The notes: generated by a model not told the origin, from the sequence alone. Shown: positions 28,286 to 40,358, numbered from the stretch's first letter. The stretch: DNA of 64,000 nt from Nematostella vectensis (GCF_932526225.1 NC_064034.1:13714887-13778886), one strand, 5' to 3'. Made by a program: numbers and translations.

Positions 28286-30191
28286 TCACAGCTCATCTCC
28301 TACTCGTAGTCCTCCCTCCATTTTTGCAGCTGCTTTTTTCATTGAACGGGCAACTAAAGAAAAAATATATATTTAAAATATACCTGATAGATGTGTAAGT
28401 TTGCTGCAATGCTTATTTGTAATGAAATTGTCTAAATATAAACAGTGCATACTTGATTCTGCATCTCCATAGAAATACTTGAACTTCTGATTACCAAATT
28501 CATTGTAGAAGTCCTTCTGAACATTTCCAAAGGCATCTAAAGAGATCAACTTCAAATCAGCACATTATAAACATTTTATAAACAGAATTTTGTGTTATAA
28601 CCATTAATATGGTTGTTGTCTGGAGCATGAATATTGCGGTATTTGACGAGAGAAAATGATCTGGCTTAGGGAAAACATATTCTCATCAGCGGCATAGCCA
28701 GAATTTTTAACAGGAGGGGGCTCTAAAGGCCCTTTTAAGGCAATTTTAGATAATGTCTCATATATTTACTGTATTTTTGGCTGCTAGAAGGCGGGGCCTG
28801 GGCCACCCCTCTGGCTACGCCCCTGCATATCAGGTCTGATAAACAATAGACTTGCAGCTCTGTTGGGTTACATGATGCTGCTTGTTACTCACCTAAGAAA
28901 AATATCCTAGGAATATAACCACCATCTGGAACAAATTCTTTGTTTCTAGGCTCCTCCTCATCCTGTGGGTGACCAGGAAAATATTGTGTTTTTTTTTTAA
29001 ATTAAAAATTGAAAGTTCATCCCTTTGGCACATACCTCTGTGTTTACCATAACAAACATGTTGCTAAGTGCACTAATTTCCGTGGATTCTGCAAACTTGG
29101 GCTTCAAAGCTGAAAGGAAACATTTTATACAAAGCTTGTTCACCTTTTTTTAACAGTTTCTTTTATGGAAGGCCAGCATTATTCAAAGCTGCCCCTCATA
29201 ATGTCCTTTCTTGAGGGTGAGAAACTGTACCTTTACATGCCCCACACCATGTTTTGTGAATGACCAGCATGATAGGTTTACCACTGCAAGAAAAAAGACA
29301 AGTGAACCACCATGAAAGTGTGACATCATCAGCTTTGCTGTGGCCCAGAGATGCAACAAGACAACCAGGGTGAAGTGCATAGCCAAAACAGTAACCCAAT
29401 AAGGACAATAAAGGAAAGAATAAAGACATTTTCATTGGGGCATGGAAGGACGGAACCTGAATAATCTAAGTGCAGGGTATCTTGCAAAACAGGAGGAGGG
29501 GCTCAAACAAATATGGGTTGATTTATTAAGCAAGAGTTGTGGGATTTATTTTAGGTAGGTTGCTTATGTATAGGGGATGGTTTGTTAGTTGTTAAATACC
29601 CCCTCCCCCCCAACAACGGGAATGGGTTTTAAAATCCCCTGCCGCCAAATGTTATGTGGGCTCAGGGATATAGCTTGATCTTAAAATAGAAAATTGTGAC
29701 ACAAATATCACATCCCCATTCACAACCCGACCCTCTTAATTTTGATTATCCTACTATTATACCTTTTTTTAGCTTCCTCAAGACCATCCAGGTATGTTCG
29801 CCACTTGATGTGATCACCCCAACCTAAAACGTTATTTCCATTCCAAAAAGATAAATGCAGCCAATCGGAAGCTTACACATACAAAACAAATAACTAATAT
29901 TCTACTTTCTTTGCAATCTAAGTTTGAGTTTTATAAGTAAGGTAACTTTAGAAAGTAAGGAAATTTTCAGAATGTAACATAAATAAATATCATACATGAT
30001 TATTATCTAATCATTGTTTTATTTTTTTAGCCGACCTTCCAAAATACTGCGGTTGTTGTTCAAGCCACCGTTAACAGAGAAAGCATACCTCTAGCTAGCG
30101 ATCCATATGATTCCGTTAAACAACAACTGAGGATTGTTGTAACCAACATCCACTTCCATGCATTTTCTTGAAAATTCCTCGAGATACGCAT
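28286..30191 (-). CDS. TXNDC12: Thioredoxin domain-containing protein 12 (ERp18/ERp19)
   Basis: Small ER-lumen thiol-disulfide oxidoreductase of the AGR/ERp18 group. Seven exons on the minus strand: 30191-30089, 29823-29763, 29283-29231, 29109-29036, 28962-28893, 28536-28453 and 28353-28286. Every junction is GT-AG and in phase; the product is 170 residues (human 172). Residues 1-30 contain a hydrophobic signal peptide; MRIS at 30191 is the upstream start, and a second ATG at residue 15 would also give a signal peptide. GWGDHIKWRTYLDG is the family N-terminal motif. The active site HKTWCGACK has the WCGAC pair typical of ERp18, unlike the CGHC of PDI. ALKPKFAEST, EDEEEPRNK-like and PDGGYIPRIFFL segments follow. 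The C-terminus is VGDEL, a variant KDEL-type retrieval signal (human EDEL). An AATAAA lies about 40 bases past the stop. It converges with EEA1. Confidence 0.95.
28687..28825 (+). repeat. Short MITE, GGCGTAGCCAG family, copy A
   Basis: About 139 bp with ends CAGCGGCATAGCCAG and the inverse of CAGGGGCGTAGCCAG. The middle holds GGAGGGGGC and TTTACTGTATTTTTGGCTGC. The same unit recurs at 39556-39697 (opposite orientation) and 54144-54302. It lies in a TXNDC12 intron. Confidence 0.75.
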
Positions 30192-30673
30192 CGTTTCCCG
30201 TACACTGTGAAGTATTTGAAGAGACTTTTAACCGTAACCGCAGTATCTAAGAGTTAATATCCACGACTGAGATGTCGCTCATTAATTATTTAGACATTAA
30301 TAATTTAGTGTTCTGTAGCTGACATCGAGAGTGAAAACATATTGCAGATGATTTGTATTATTATTACCAGTTTGTTTATATTTGGTCGAGTCGGTTTAAC
30401 AGAAACTCTAGAATCTTGTTAAGGAAAAAAGGAAAGGTAAAGAGTCTCTATCACATAAAACTAGAAAAGTCTTTTCACTAGGAAAGACTAATATAAATTA
30501 TTTCCTAGGACACAAAAACTGGTTCGAAAATATGCGCACTATAACTACACAGGGCTCCCACGAATCTCAAAATTGCCACAGGGATACCGCGGTAGCAATT
30601 ACCGCTGACCTATTCGGAGTCGTCGGTAAGAGTGCAAAACGTTTTCAGTTTTGTTCGAAGTATCTACGTTTTT
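30192..30673. promoter_or_regulatory. Divergent TXNDC12/PRPF18 intergenic region
   Basis: About 480 bases separate the two start codons, which point away from each other. Both promoters and 5' UTRs must fit here unless there are upstream non-coding exons. No TATA box or specific factor site can be assigned with confidence. Confidence 0.45.
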
Positions 30674-33600
30674 ATGGATTTTTTACTTGCTGAGATCGAC
30701 AGAAAGAAAAAGCAGTTGGACCAGAATGAGGTGACATCGGTAAGAAGCCAAATTCTAAGTTTATTTGGTATTTTATAATATTCAGAATGAACTTTGTTTC
30801 AACAAATAATATTCCACAGAAAAATAGAAAATTTAAGAGTCGTTCACTGCTAAACTAAGTAAGAGTTAAGCTCTCATGAAGCGGCGCAGTGGTATTTTTA
30901 TGACAAAACTTTTACTCATGTTAAAAAGTCATTGAAATTTAAAATCTCCATGTAAAACCCCTTTACAGCTATGATATATTAACTTAATTGCTTTACAAGA
31001 GCTTTCCATGTTTTGCATGGTCAAGTCATCTTGGGAAATTTTCAGAAGTGTTGACAGTAGTCTACAAGTAGGGTTTGAGACTAGAAATCTCTAGTAGTTG
31101 CTCTGTATGTACAAAACAGTATTTTAGAATTTGTAAACTAAAGGTCTATCACAAATCCTGCATTCTGATTGGCTGAGCTACTAATGGTCTATTAGTGATA
31201 GACGGTGAGTAGCAAAATGCTAGAAAAAAATGACGATTGAATTACAATTTGTCAAAGTTAGTGACAACTTTTTAACGTTTATTGTCTAAGTTTGACCATC
31301 TAGTTGGTAAATTCTGAAACAATTAGGACTCTATGACTACGATTCTGCCTTCAGCCACGTGGTCTATTAAATCATAGTCTAATCGGCCTAAAGGTCTAAT
31401 TGTTACAATATTCCAATTAAAAAGAATTGATGAGTTTGATTGTTGTTTGCTTAAAATAGAACAAAAAATATTTCAAGAGAGGTGATCTAGCTGCTAAGCA
31501 GGCAGAGGACAAGAAACGAAAGTTAGAGGCAAGTATTATTTCCTGACAGCAGAATTCTTAGTAATACATGTCCCAGGATATGATGAAATTCTTTGTGGCC
31601 AATTTAAATGAATTTGTATTAACATGGATTTACGTTTTTCATTTGTAGGAACAGGAAAAAAAGAAAAAGGTAGGGCATCATTATTTATTTGATAAATATA
31701 CATGAATATAAGGTCTTACTGTATACCATAACCAGTACACGCTACATGCTCCTTGTATACATGAATATACTTTCTTACATATACCATAACCAGTAAACAA
31801 TGTATGATAAGTACATAACACTACATGCCACTTGTACTCAGTTGTCTAAATTTATTTAGTACTACTGTGGGATATTGAGAAGATGATAGGATTTATTGGC
31901 AGTTACTTATATTTCATTATTGTTTTTTTATGACATTATGTTTGTTCTGCAGGATGAAATTGAACAGCAATCTACTGAGTTGTTCCTTCCAGCCAAAAAA
32001 AGGAAAGAAGGCTGTGAAAAAGTAAATCTTATCCCACGGGAGGAGGTATGTATACCACAACCATTTTACCTACCCATGGTGGAAATACCTGGGAACACTG
32101 TCTACTGTTACCTTTGCAGGCATTATTTTGAAAGTATCTCTCTTCAAGGTTATCAGACGTCTACGTGAGAGGAATGAGCCAATTCGACTCTTTGGTGAGC
32201 TGGATGAAGAAGCTTGCCAAAGACTCAGGTGATCACCAGTTATACCAAAAGAAAACTTTTTGTTTTCTATTACTTTGATGTAGATAATGAAAATTCTAAA
32301 TGTTTTGTTACCATTCACAGACGAATTGAAATGTTGGCGCCTGAGATAAATAAGGTACTAAATTACATAACACTTCCTCTCTTATAAAGGTAATGCCATT
32401 TTTCTTCTCATCATACTGACCAGATCTTATTTTGTACTTCTTTAGGGTTTGAGAAATGACTTCAAGGCAGCCATGGAAAAAATTGACCAGGAATATTTGG
32501 CTCAGTTAGTAAATCAGGTGAAGTGATTAAAATTTTAAAGCTTTTGTTTATATCCTGTGGTTATAATATGATACAATCCAGCTTTCCTTGTTTAGAAGAG
32601 TTCTTGTTTTTATAAGATTTCCATGTCTTCAGTTGGTATTTCTTTTCTGCAGGGGAATAGCTGCATAACACAAGGGATACAAAATTGTAGTATTTGAGGG
32701 ATATAACTTTTTTTATAGCAAGGAGGAGAGGTGCAAGCGGCTCTACTTGAAGAGATGAAGGGAGATGGAACCACTCTTGAAGATATCAAGGTATGGCATC
32801 AACTATATTGAAACACATATAAGAATATGAGTGATATGACAGTTGTTAATTATAATAAAGATGATGATATAATGGTGGGCAATTATTATTGTTATGATGA
32901 TGATGATGAATGATGTACTGTAACAGTTAATGGCAATTTTGGGGATCATGGGGATGACGATGTGGGGGAACTGATGATTTTGATTATTATGATGATTATG
33001 ATAAAAATGATAAAAAGTATTGTGATAGACATTGTATTTTTGTAGACCCTAGCAAAAGGCATGGAGCAAGGAGATGAGTCACTTGATCAAGAAGTCACTT
33101 ACAAGTTTTTGCAGGTATTATACAAATCCCAGAAAAATAAATCTCTCAGTAAATAAGTATTTAAGTATTTACATACATCTAACAAAATTGTTTTTTTTTT
33201 CAGTTTTTACTCAGAGTATGGGGTCAGGACTTAGACAGCAAACCAGTTGAGATTAAACGGTCGTTAGAGGTATGTCAAATGTGAGGGGACCCATTGATAC
33301 ATTGGCATCAGGTGTTATGTGGCTGGGGGGGGGGGGGGGAGGGGCTAGCACTGTTACAGTGAATGTAGTGAAATGTTACAGTGAATTTGGATGATTTGAA
33401 GGAAAAGAAGAAATCTAGGAAGTGAAGGGGAGAGGCATAAGTAAAGTAAAAATAGCCTCTGAAGTATCCTCAGGGACCTTGACTGACAAGTTTTGATTGC
33501 TTGGGTTTTGTTGTAGACATTTAAAATCAATCTATGTATATTCTCCTTGAATTCAGGGTAAACTTGCCAAGGCCACACATAACCAGACACATTCGTACCT

Positions 33601-34820
33601 TAGACCACTGCTCAGGAAGCTCAAGACTAAGGTTTGTAGTTTTGCTATGATTTATGCATCTCAATTGAATTGTGTTTGTATGGTGGCTGTGCAACACACA
33701 AAATGTGCCTTTTTGAAAATGGTAATAACTGAAAATCAGAAAAAGCTTATTTTTGGGTCCATGAGCCTACTAATGTTATATGACATATTTCCTACCTGGT
33801 TTGTTAGAACACACCAAGAGATATAAGATCATCACTCACCTGTATTATAAAGAACCTCCTGGACAGAGAATATGTGAAGGTACAAATCTTGGTATTGGTA
33901 AATAAAGTATTGTCAGTCAGATTTATTAACAACCATCACCACACCCTATTTTTAATTATGCTGACACTTCTGAATAACAATAATACCTTCGTCACCACAA
34001 CCAAAACCACTACCAACACTTCCATCATCACCATTACTGTCATCATCATCATCATTGCCAACATCAATTAATCTTTGTCTATATAAGCATCACCACCATC
34101 ATTACCATTAAGGTCATCATCAGGACTACATACCACAAAATATCTGTCATCACATCACTTTCAGCAAAACTGCAGTAACATTACTGCAACATCATCATAA
34201 ACAAAATGACAATGCCGTCCACTCACTTCACTCATACCATCATCTTTTTATTCCTCAGGCAAATGACTCCTATTTACAGATGGCTATTGGAAATGCCCCA
34301 TGGCCTATTGGTGTGACCATGGTTGGCATCCATGCTAGGACAGGCAGAGAGAAGATCTTTGCACAGAATGTAGCGCGTATCCTTTTATACAAGATATATA
34401 TAAATATATTTGTGGGTTTTTTTTAAGCAAAGTAGTAGACTTCACAAAATGAAAAAAATGTGAAATCACTATTTCAGTACTGTACTCTACAACAGTGTGC
34501 AATAGAAATTTTTTCTTGACTTTGAAATAGATGTTCTAAATGATGAAACTCAAAGGAAATATATCCAAGTAAGAATGTAACTTACATTTGCTGTATCATA
34601 GCCTTTTTTCAATAATCAATATATTTATTAACAGGAGATATTGTATCTTTGGATATGTCCAAATAAGTATGTCATTGACTCTGAAATAATTTTTGATCTA
34701 AAGAAATGTTAATAAAATGTTGCTTTCTTTCAGGGCCTTAAGAGATTGATGACTTTCTGTCAAAAGAAGTTCCCTGCAGATCCTTCCAAATCAGTTGATT
34801 ATTCTAAGGAGAAAGATTGA
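30674..34820 (+). CDS. PRPF18: Pre-mRNA-splicing factor 18
   Basis: Second-step splicing factor that stabilises 3' splice-site docking together with SLU7; nuclear. Fifteen exons: 30674-30739, 31460-31528, 31649-31669, 31953-32045, 32149-32228, 32321-32354, 32446-32517, 32719-32790, 33046-33114, 33204-33269, 33557-33631, 33808-33879, 34259-34376, 34531-34568 and 34734-34820. Phase is continuous, giving 343 residues (human 342). It starts [14 protein letters not shown], followed by KKYFKRGDL and the PRP4-like (PFAM PSF) motif [17 protein letters not shown]. The C-terminal Prp18 helical domain includes [11 protein letters not shown], the conserved loop [20 protein letters not shown] and [20 protein letters not shown]. 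Exon 3 is a 21-base microexon (EQEKKKK), and the intron after 31528 uses a GC donor. A poly(A) signal is at about 34984. Secure. Confidence 0.97.
32840..33020. repeat. GAT-rich microsatellite in PRPF18 intron
   Basis: Imperfect (GAT)n-type tract. Similar CAT/ATC-rich tracts occur at about 13000-13290 and 33930-34200; they look like the same simple-sequence class on either strand. Confidence 0.6.
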
Positions 34821-35449
34821 AGGAATCTTGTGCAAAAGAACATAAACACTTCTAAAATAGACTGCAGTGCATGTACTTAATCTGCTCTTTTATTCCTTTT
34901 CGTGCTTACTATCAAGCAGCCTTTTTTTAAATTCCATATTGTTTTTATTTTTTGGAATGTAAATTCAAGTGAATAGACAAGAAAATAAAATATTTTTTTT
35001 ACTTTCATTAATACTGGCATACTTATATGTTTAAAAGCTACCATTCCTTAAAACTATATCATACATTTCCAATGTGTATGTAATAAAAATTGATAATGTT
35101 ACATTAACTTTTTTTCTTGAACAATGTTATGTCATATTCTTGTGTATACAGGTCTTTATATACTGTACATTTGCTGTATCATAGTCTTTTAAATCTTCAA
35201 TAATAAATATATTTACAGTAGATATTGTATCTTCTGATATTACAGGAATTTTAGAATGATGTAAACTAGTAAATAAGGAGGTTCGAATTTCAGTCCCCTT
35301 TATTAGAATTTCATTTAAGATAAATAGTGCTTAATTCAAGATGAATGGGGCTTAATTTGAGTAATACAGTCTGTTCATTAGCATGCAATACAAATATCAC
35401 AGTTATCATGCCACATTCTATTCATGATTGGGACCATTATTCTTGAATA

Positions 35450-35703
35450 GGGGACTTGCGCTAAGAGATCATGTGACCTTTTTGGGTGGCAAATTCAAAA
35501 CAAAATGATCAAACAAAAATGACAGATAACGACAAAGAAATAAAATCTTTAAATAAAACTTAACCCTTTAAAAAAAGAATGCTGGTTTATTTTCATAAGC
35601 GCTTAATAAGTTGCTGTTTTTTGCTGTTATTTTGCCGCTAAAAGGCTGTTCTCTTGCTAGTTTGCCACCCAAACAGTCACATGATCTCTTAGCGCAAGTC
35701 CCC
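35450..35703. mobile_element. 254-bp TA-flanked MITE
   Basis: The ends are inverted copies starting GGGGACTTGCGCTAAGAGAT and continuing through GGGTGGCAAA, about 45 bases with few mismatches. TA is present directly outside both ends (35448-35449 and 35704-35705), as expected for a Tc1/mariner-type MITE. No coding capacity. Confidence 0.85.
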
Positions 35704-36064
35704 TATTAAGCTATAGTAGGGATATGTTTTTAGGCATATCATAAAATTGGTAATTGGGAGAAGAGTAGGTCTAGTATAATGAGGGTATGGAATATGGTTG
35801 GGTCATAGGGGTCATAGGTCATGGGGGTTAAAGATCTTTATTCAAAGTATCTTAGGGGCTATGTCAAACCCCTGTCATATACATTGTCCAGTACGTACCT
35901 CTTAAGAGTTCATTGTGTATTGATGTGTGAAATACTATATAAATTTTTAAGCAATAGTTTGTTCTATTTTGCATGTTAAAGTGTTCTTTTTTAAACCATT
36001 GAAACAAAGTTCAATGTGTCAAAGTGTAGTAATCAAGCCAGCACAAAAGAGAGCAAAGGGTATT

Positions 36065-36225
36065 ATAGTGGTTTCAATTAATCTGTGAAACACTAACTGT
36101 TAGTTGGTGTGTAACAGTGCGTGATACACAAAACAAAACAATAGAGAACAAAATATTTTACTAGTATTACTATGTAAACGTGTAGTATGCCACGAACTGT
36201 TTCACAGATTAATGAAACCACTCTA
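36065..36225. mobile_element. Putative 160-bp MITE
   Basis: Inverted ends share AGTGGTTTC(A)ATTAATCTG followed by TGAAAC, about 26 bases. TA dinucleotides occur at both borders. The exact ends are uncertain by a few bases. Confidence 0.55.
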
Positions 36226-36487
36226 GTGCTTAGCTAAATTGAATTCCACTGGGTTATAAAAAACACTCTTAACACTAACTAATAGATATTAAACAACAGC
36301 TGATTCGTCAGTTGCACATGAGTTCTCTATAAGCCAATTTTTGCATTATAATTTCAATGCATTGTGTCTAAAAAATAGAACTACAAAACATGCATGTGCA
36401 GGTGTCTTTCATCACAAAGCTAGAAAGACCTATGAAAACACCTGACACAGCTCTAACAGTTCAGCCCTTTGACCGTGACTTTGCATA

Positions 36488-38518
36488 TTATCTCAATTCT
36501 AATAAGGTGGTTAGCATTAAATGGTCTGAAGGAAATTCTTCTTCCGCCAAAATACTGTTAACTGTTTCAAAAGTATCTGAAAAATTCATAATTACAAATA
36601 AATATAAAGCCATTCCTAGTGCCCCTACCACAATCAACAAGCTTCTGTTAGGCAAAACAAAGAACACTCTTTGACCTTTCTTCCATCTACTCTTAAAGCA
36701 TAAATATCTAAAGGCATACTTGATGAGAATGTACAAAATAAACAGCAAATAAATAGATAGAAAAAACACTAGCAAAATGAACGTACTATAGTGTGTACCA
36801 TCACACTCGTAGCAGAATTGCAAGTCACAGTTGTTTTTGTTGCCACCACGAACGCAAACACCACACCTGCATGACCCATGGGGACCGCAGTCCTGATGGC
36901 AGGTGTAGGTGATGGAGGTTGAAGTAGAAAGATTGGTATGGTGTAAGACAGTCACCAGGCGGTGCCATTTGTTAAGGGCGCGGTAATATGCACTCATATA
37001 GTGTCCACCAATGGTATCAGCCTTGATGACAGCAAGGCCATTCCTGGATACAAGGATTCGGTCCGGTCGGCTTACTAGACCAGGAGTGGGCTGGAAATAA
37101 GAATAAAAACAGTAAAACGTAATGAATACTATATTTTTAAGGTCATAAGTTACAGTACATGCATATAGTGACCTATTTTCATAAAGCTGTCCATGCCAGT
37201 GGTTAGCCATAGCTATTTGTATTTCCTATGGACACTCACCATATTGCTAAAGGTATAACCTTCACGTCCGTGGTTAACTGCATTCCAAACATCAACATAG
37301 GCATATGTTCTCCCAGCCTTCAAGTAACTTCCTGGTCCACATGCACTTCTCTTAGGAAATCGACCACTTTCTATCGCAGCCATTGGCCAGGGAAAGTCAG
37401 CGTAAACATTAAAATCTCCCAAGACTACTGACCTCTTGCTGTGTAAAGCAACAAGGTGGCTGATAAGGTCAACTGCATTCTGGCATTGCTGTTGCTTGTC
37501 ATACGAGAAATGGACAAGCGTTAAATCGAGTTCAACTCCTTGAATATTTAGCCGTGTATGGAGTAGTACTCGTTTGTTCTTGTCTGGATTTAGTTGACTT
37601 ATTTTTAATTCCATGTTACTACTTAGCATTATTGGATGCTTGCTTATGAACCCGAGGCCTTCTTGTTCCCATCCCGGTGGCCCTTGCATCCCAAGAGGAG
37701 GAGTCACCGTTGTCACAGGATGGTAACTGGAGTATTTATATTCAGGTCCTAAAAGGCTTTGTAATTCTCTGATCTGATTTTTCTTATCTGACAAGTCAGA
37801 TCTGACTTCCTGGAAACCAATCACATCTGCTTTGGATTGACGTATCTGAAATTATATGTACTTTAGTTATGTCCAGGGGGGTAGCAATCACAGGTCAATT
37901 CACAATTTCATGATTAAGAAAGTTCATTTTCCAAATGACCCTGAAAATTTTAAATAACAATTGAAAGCAGAATGCAATATCGAGAACTATGAGACAATAC
38001 AAACTAAATTCTTAATTAGATTTATACAAAATGTCATGTTTCACAAATTTCATGCAAGATAGATTGTTATTTGACAGTTCATGAACACATACAATTTCAT
38101 GATTCACACTCTCAATTTTTTCTGTTTTCACAATCATGGAATAAATTTTGGTCTTATCACAAATCATGGAAAACTTGTATGATAGTGTGAGTCATGAACA
38201 ACAGCTTTATTTATACCCAAAATGAAAACAATGCAGTACAGTGCATCGAGCACTTACAAACCCTCACACAAACCATATTTACAGTAGAACCTCAATTTAA
38301 TGAAGTGCCAAGGGAAATATGTTTTTTATATCGAGGGTTTGTTAAACATTAGTCATAAAAGAACTCACCATTTCTGCAATATAAAACTTTCTTGTGTCCC
38401 ACATAAACATAACATTCCATAAGTTGTAGGTGGCCACGACTATTTCTTTGTTTCCTTTGGCAAATGGTGCACTTGCAAAAGCAAAAAGTAAAAAGGGGAA
38501 AAAAATATAGACAGACAT
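36488..38518 (-). CDS. Membrane-anchored endonuclease/exonuclease/phosphatase-fold protein
   Basis: Three exons on the minus strand (38518-38369, 37845-37240, 37090-36488), in phase, give 452 residues. Residues 1-20 form a signal peptide (MSVYIFFPFLLFAFASAPFA). The EEP fold follows: TYNLWNV near 30 supplies the catalytic Asn, GFQEVRSD near 60 the metal-binding Glu, LVHFSYD the mid-domain His region and LGDFNVYADFPWP the Asp-X-Asn pair. The expected SDH triad at the end is replaced by a diverged TIGGHYMS, with the His kept. After the catalytic domain come a Cys-rich stretch of about 12 cysteines (CGPHGSCRCGVC core, EGF-like spacing), a strong transmembrane helix (about residues 353-378) and a second hydrophobic segment before the C-terminus. 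I infer an ectoenzyme or lumenal phosphodiesterase, perhaps sphingomyelinase-like; the substrate is unknown. The gene starts 108 bases from a divergent neighbour. Confidence 0.85.
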
Positions 38519-38625
38519 TGTTTTATACTTTTCTCTTACAAATGACACTAAAACAGAGAAGGCGCCCCGGTCAACAGTACAGCGGTTAACCAAACAAGGA
38601 ACACCACAGGGTAACCAATTCACAA
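38519..38625. promoter_or_regulatory. Compact bidirectional promoter region
   Basis: Only 107 bases separate the ATG of the minus-strand EEP-fold gene (38518) from the ATG of the plus-strand intronless gene (38626). The 5' UTRs must be very short or overlap, so the two genes probably share a bidirectional promoter. No specific factor site is assigned. Confidence 0.45.
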
Positions 38626-39480
38626 GTGCCAATGGCAGCCTCCATCAAACATCCTTACCAAGAATTTGAGGCGATTCTAAAAGAAATTCTCACTGAAAAG
38701 AGAGAGAGGCGTAGTCTTTCAGGTGCACTCTCCATAGAGGACTGTGATTCGCTTTTGAAAGGAGAAGACTCTTCACAAGATGGCATTGATTCCAATGAAG
38801 ATTTTAAACTAGGATATCCTAGGTACCCCCTGTATCGCCAAATTGCTAAGGGTTTGGTGTACTGGATGCGAATTGGAAACCACCCATCTACACTACACAA
38901 AGACGTCAATTTACTTGAAGAATCAAGGCTTATTTCAAGCCAAGATGGAGAGAGAGCTAAAGACTCTGTTCAGTTGTTGTTACAAAATTTGAATCAGTCA
39001 TGGGAAACTTTAGATCGATTAGATAGAAAGTCCAAAATTCAGGCTGTTGTGGAATACTTAAGTACTAGAATGCTACTGGATTTACTGGGTGTGCGTCATA
39101 CTGCAGGTAGCATTGATGCATTTCCACCAAACACTTGTTTACTTTATGAATCTTTTAACAGGCATCACCACCCTAAGTCTTCTCTGACTGTAGGTGCTAG
39201 GGCACTTTCAAAACACTGCCATCGCGACATCACTAGTGCATTTTGGGGGATATGCAGTGGTAGTGAGATGGCTAAGAACAAGCATGCACAGAGAATCATG
39301 GACAGAATACTAAGTGACTTATCATGGCTAAACATTCATCTACTGCCACATGAAGTTAAGGTGGTAGAAGTGAGGTGTTCAAATGGATATGGTGCTCGTT
39401 GGACTTCAGATGGGAAAGAGTTTAGGGGTTTTTTGGAGCCTCAAATGGAAGATGGCCATTCATTCAAATGGAGACACTAA
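38626..39480 (+). CDS. Conserved protein of unknown function, intronless
   Basis: A single uninterrupted frame of 284 residues, striking among neighbours with many introns. A second ATG two codons in (38632) is equally possible. No signal peptide or membrane segment is visible; the product looks like a soluble, mixed alpha/beta cytosolic protein. The C-terminus is dense in residues that look conserved: NGYGARWTSDGKEFRGFLEP, then QMEDGHSFKWRH. I do not recognise a named family or a catalytic motif. AATAAA overlaps the stop codon (39479-39484). Head-to-head pairing with the EEP-fold gene suggests co-expression, not shared function. The absence of introns could reflect retrocopy origin or lateral gain from bacteria; neither can be shown here. 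Confidence 0.8.
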   Translation: MPMAASIKHPYQEFEAILKEILTEKRERRSLSGALSIEDCDSLLKGEDSSQDGIDSNEDFKLGYPRYPLYRQIAKGLVYWMRIGNHPSTLHKDVNLLEESRLISSQDGERAKDSVQLLLQNLNQSWETLDRLDRKSKIQAVVEYLSTRMLLDLLGVRHTAGSIDAFPPNTCLLYESFNRHHHPKSSLTVGARALSKHCHRDITSAFWGICSGSEMAKNKHAQRIMDRILSDLSWLNIHLLPHEVKVVEVRCSNGYGARWTSDGKEFRGFLEPQMEDGHSFKWRH

Positions 39481-39555
39481 TAAAATTATTTATGTATTCT
39501 AAAGCAGTTCTTAAATTCATTACTGTGGTTCCGTTCCATTTGGATAGTCCAGTGT

Positions 39556-39697
39556 CATGGGCGTAGCCAGGGGGAGGCCCCCCTTCTAGCAGCCAAAAAT
39601 ACAGTAAATGTATGAGACATTATCTAAAATACAGGAGAAAATGCCCTGAAAGGGCCTTTTGGGCACCCTTCTATTAGAAATCCTGGCTACGCCGCTG
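39556..39697 (-). repeat. Short MITE, GGCGTAGCCAG family, copy B
   Basis: Same unit as 28687-28825 in opposite orientation: GGGCGTAGCCAGG at the left end, CTGGCTACGCCGCTG at the right, with GCAGCCAAAAATACAGTAAA between. AGTGT stands directly outside both ends (39551-39555 and 39698-39702), a candidate 5-bp target duplication. Confidence 0.75.
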
Positions 39698-40358
39698 AGT
39701 GTTTAGATCGTTTGAGTTGAATGACTTTTTTTCCTTCAGTTTAAGTGCATTAGATCATATAGATAATGAATTTTGCGCTATATAAATAATAAAATTATTA
39801 AAAATTATGATTATAGTTTCAACATAAAAGAGCCTTGAGCTGGCAGATGGCAAGCCTTTGATTAATATTTTCTCCTGTCATGGTGTTTAAACACGACGTT
39901 CTGCTATAAAAGGGAAAGCTACCACTACCCCTGGGCTCAAGAACAAACCAGTTATCAATGAGCCATCAATGAGGTAACATGTCAGAACAAGCGCTAAATT
40001 CAAATTTCATATTCTAGACCAAATTGAATATATTCCTAGACTTGTCTTTTTGGCATAAAGTAATGTTGGAGTGGAAACTGTGAAATACTATTTAGTTTAT
40101 TTAGTACTAATACACTGTAATGTCTTTGTTCTCTTTTCTTCTGGCTTACACTTTAAACATGTTGTTTCACGGGATTTTAAAAACCACTCTATACCAAGTT
40201 GTGTGCGCTAAAAAAGGGCAAATTCATCACAGCGCGAAAATAATTTTGCAGATGCGGCAATGGATCGCGCAAAATTTAAATGTTTTCCACCGAAAACATG
40301 AATGGACAGCAAATCACTAATTTATCAATCTCTTTTAATGTCTTTTTACCTGTCAAAA

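Larger units (their letters stand above)
34821..36487. other. PRPF18 3' flank and intergenic region with two MITEs
   Basis: No exon recognised. AATAAA near 34984 probably ends the PRPF18 transcript. Two inverted-repeat elements (35450-35703 and about 36065-36225) account for part of the remainder. Confidence 0.4.

Noticed and set aside
36390-36674. Plus-strand 94-residue frame
   Set aside because: Antisense to the third exon of the EEP-fold gene, which has splice support and membrane-protein character.
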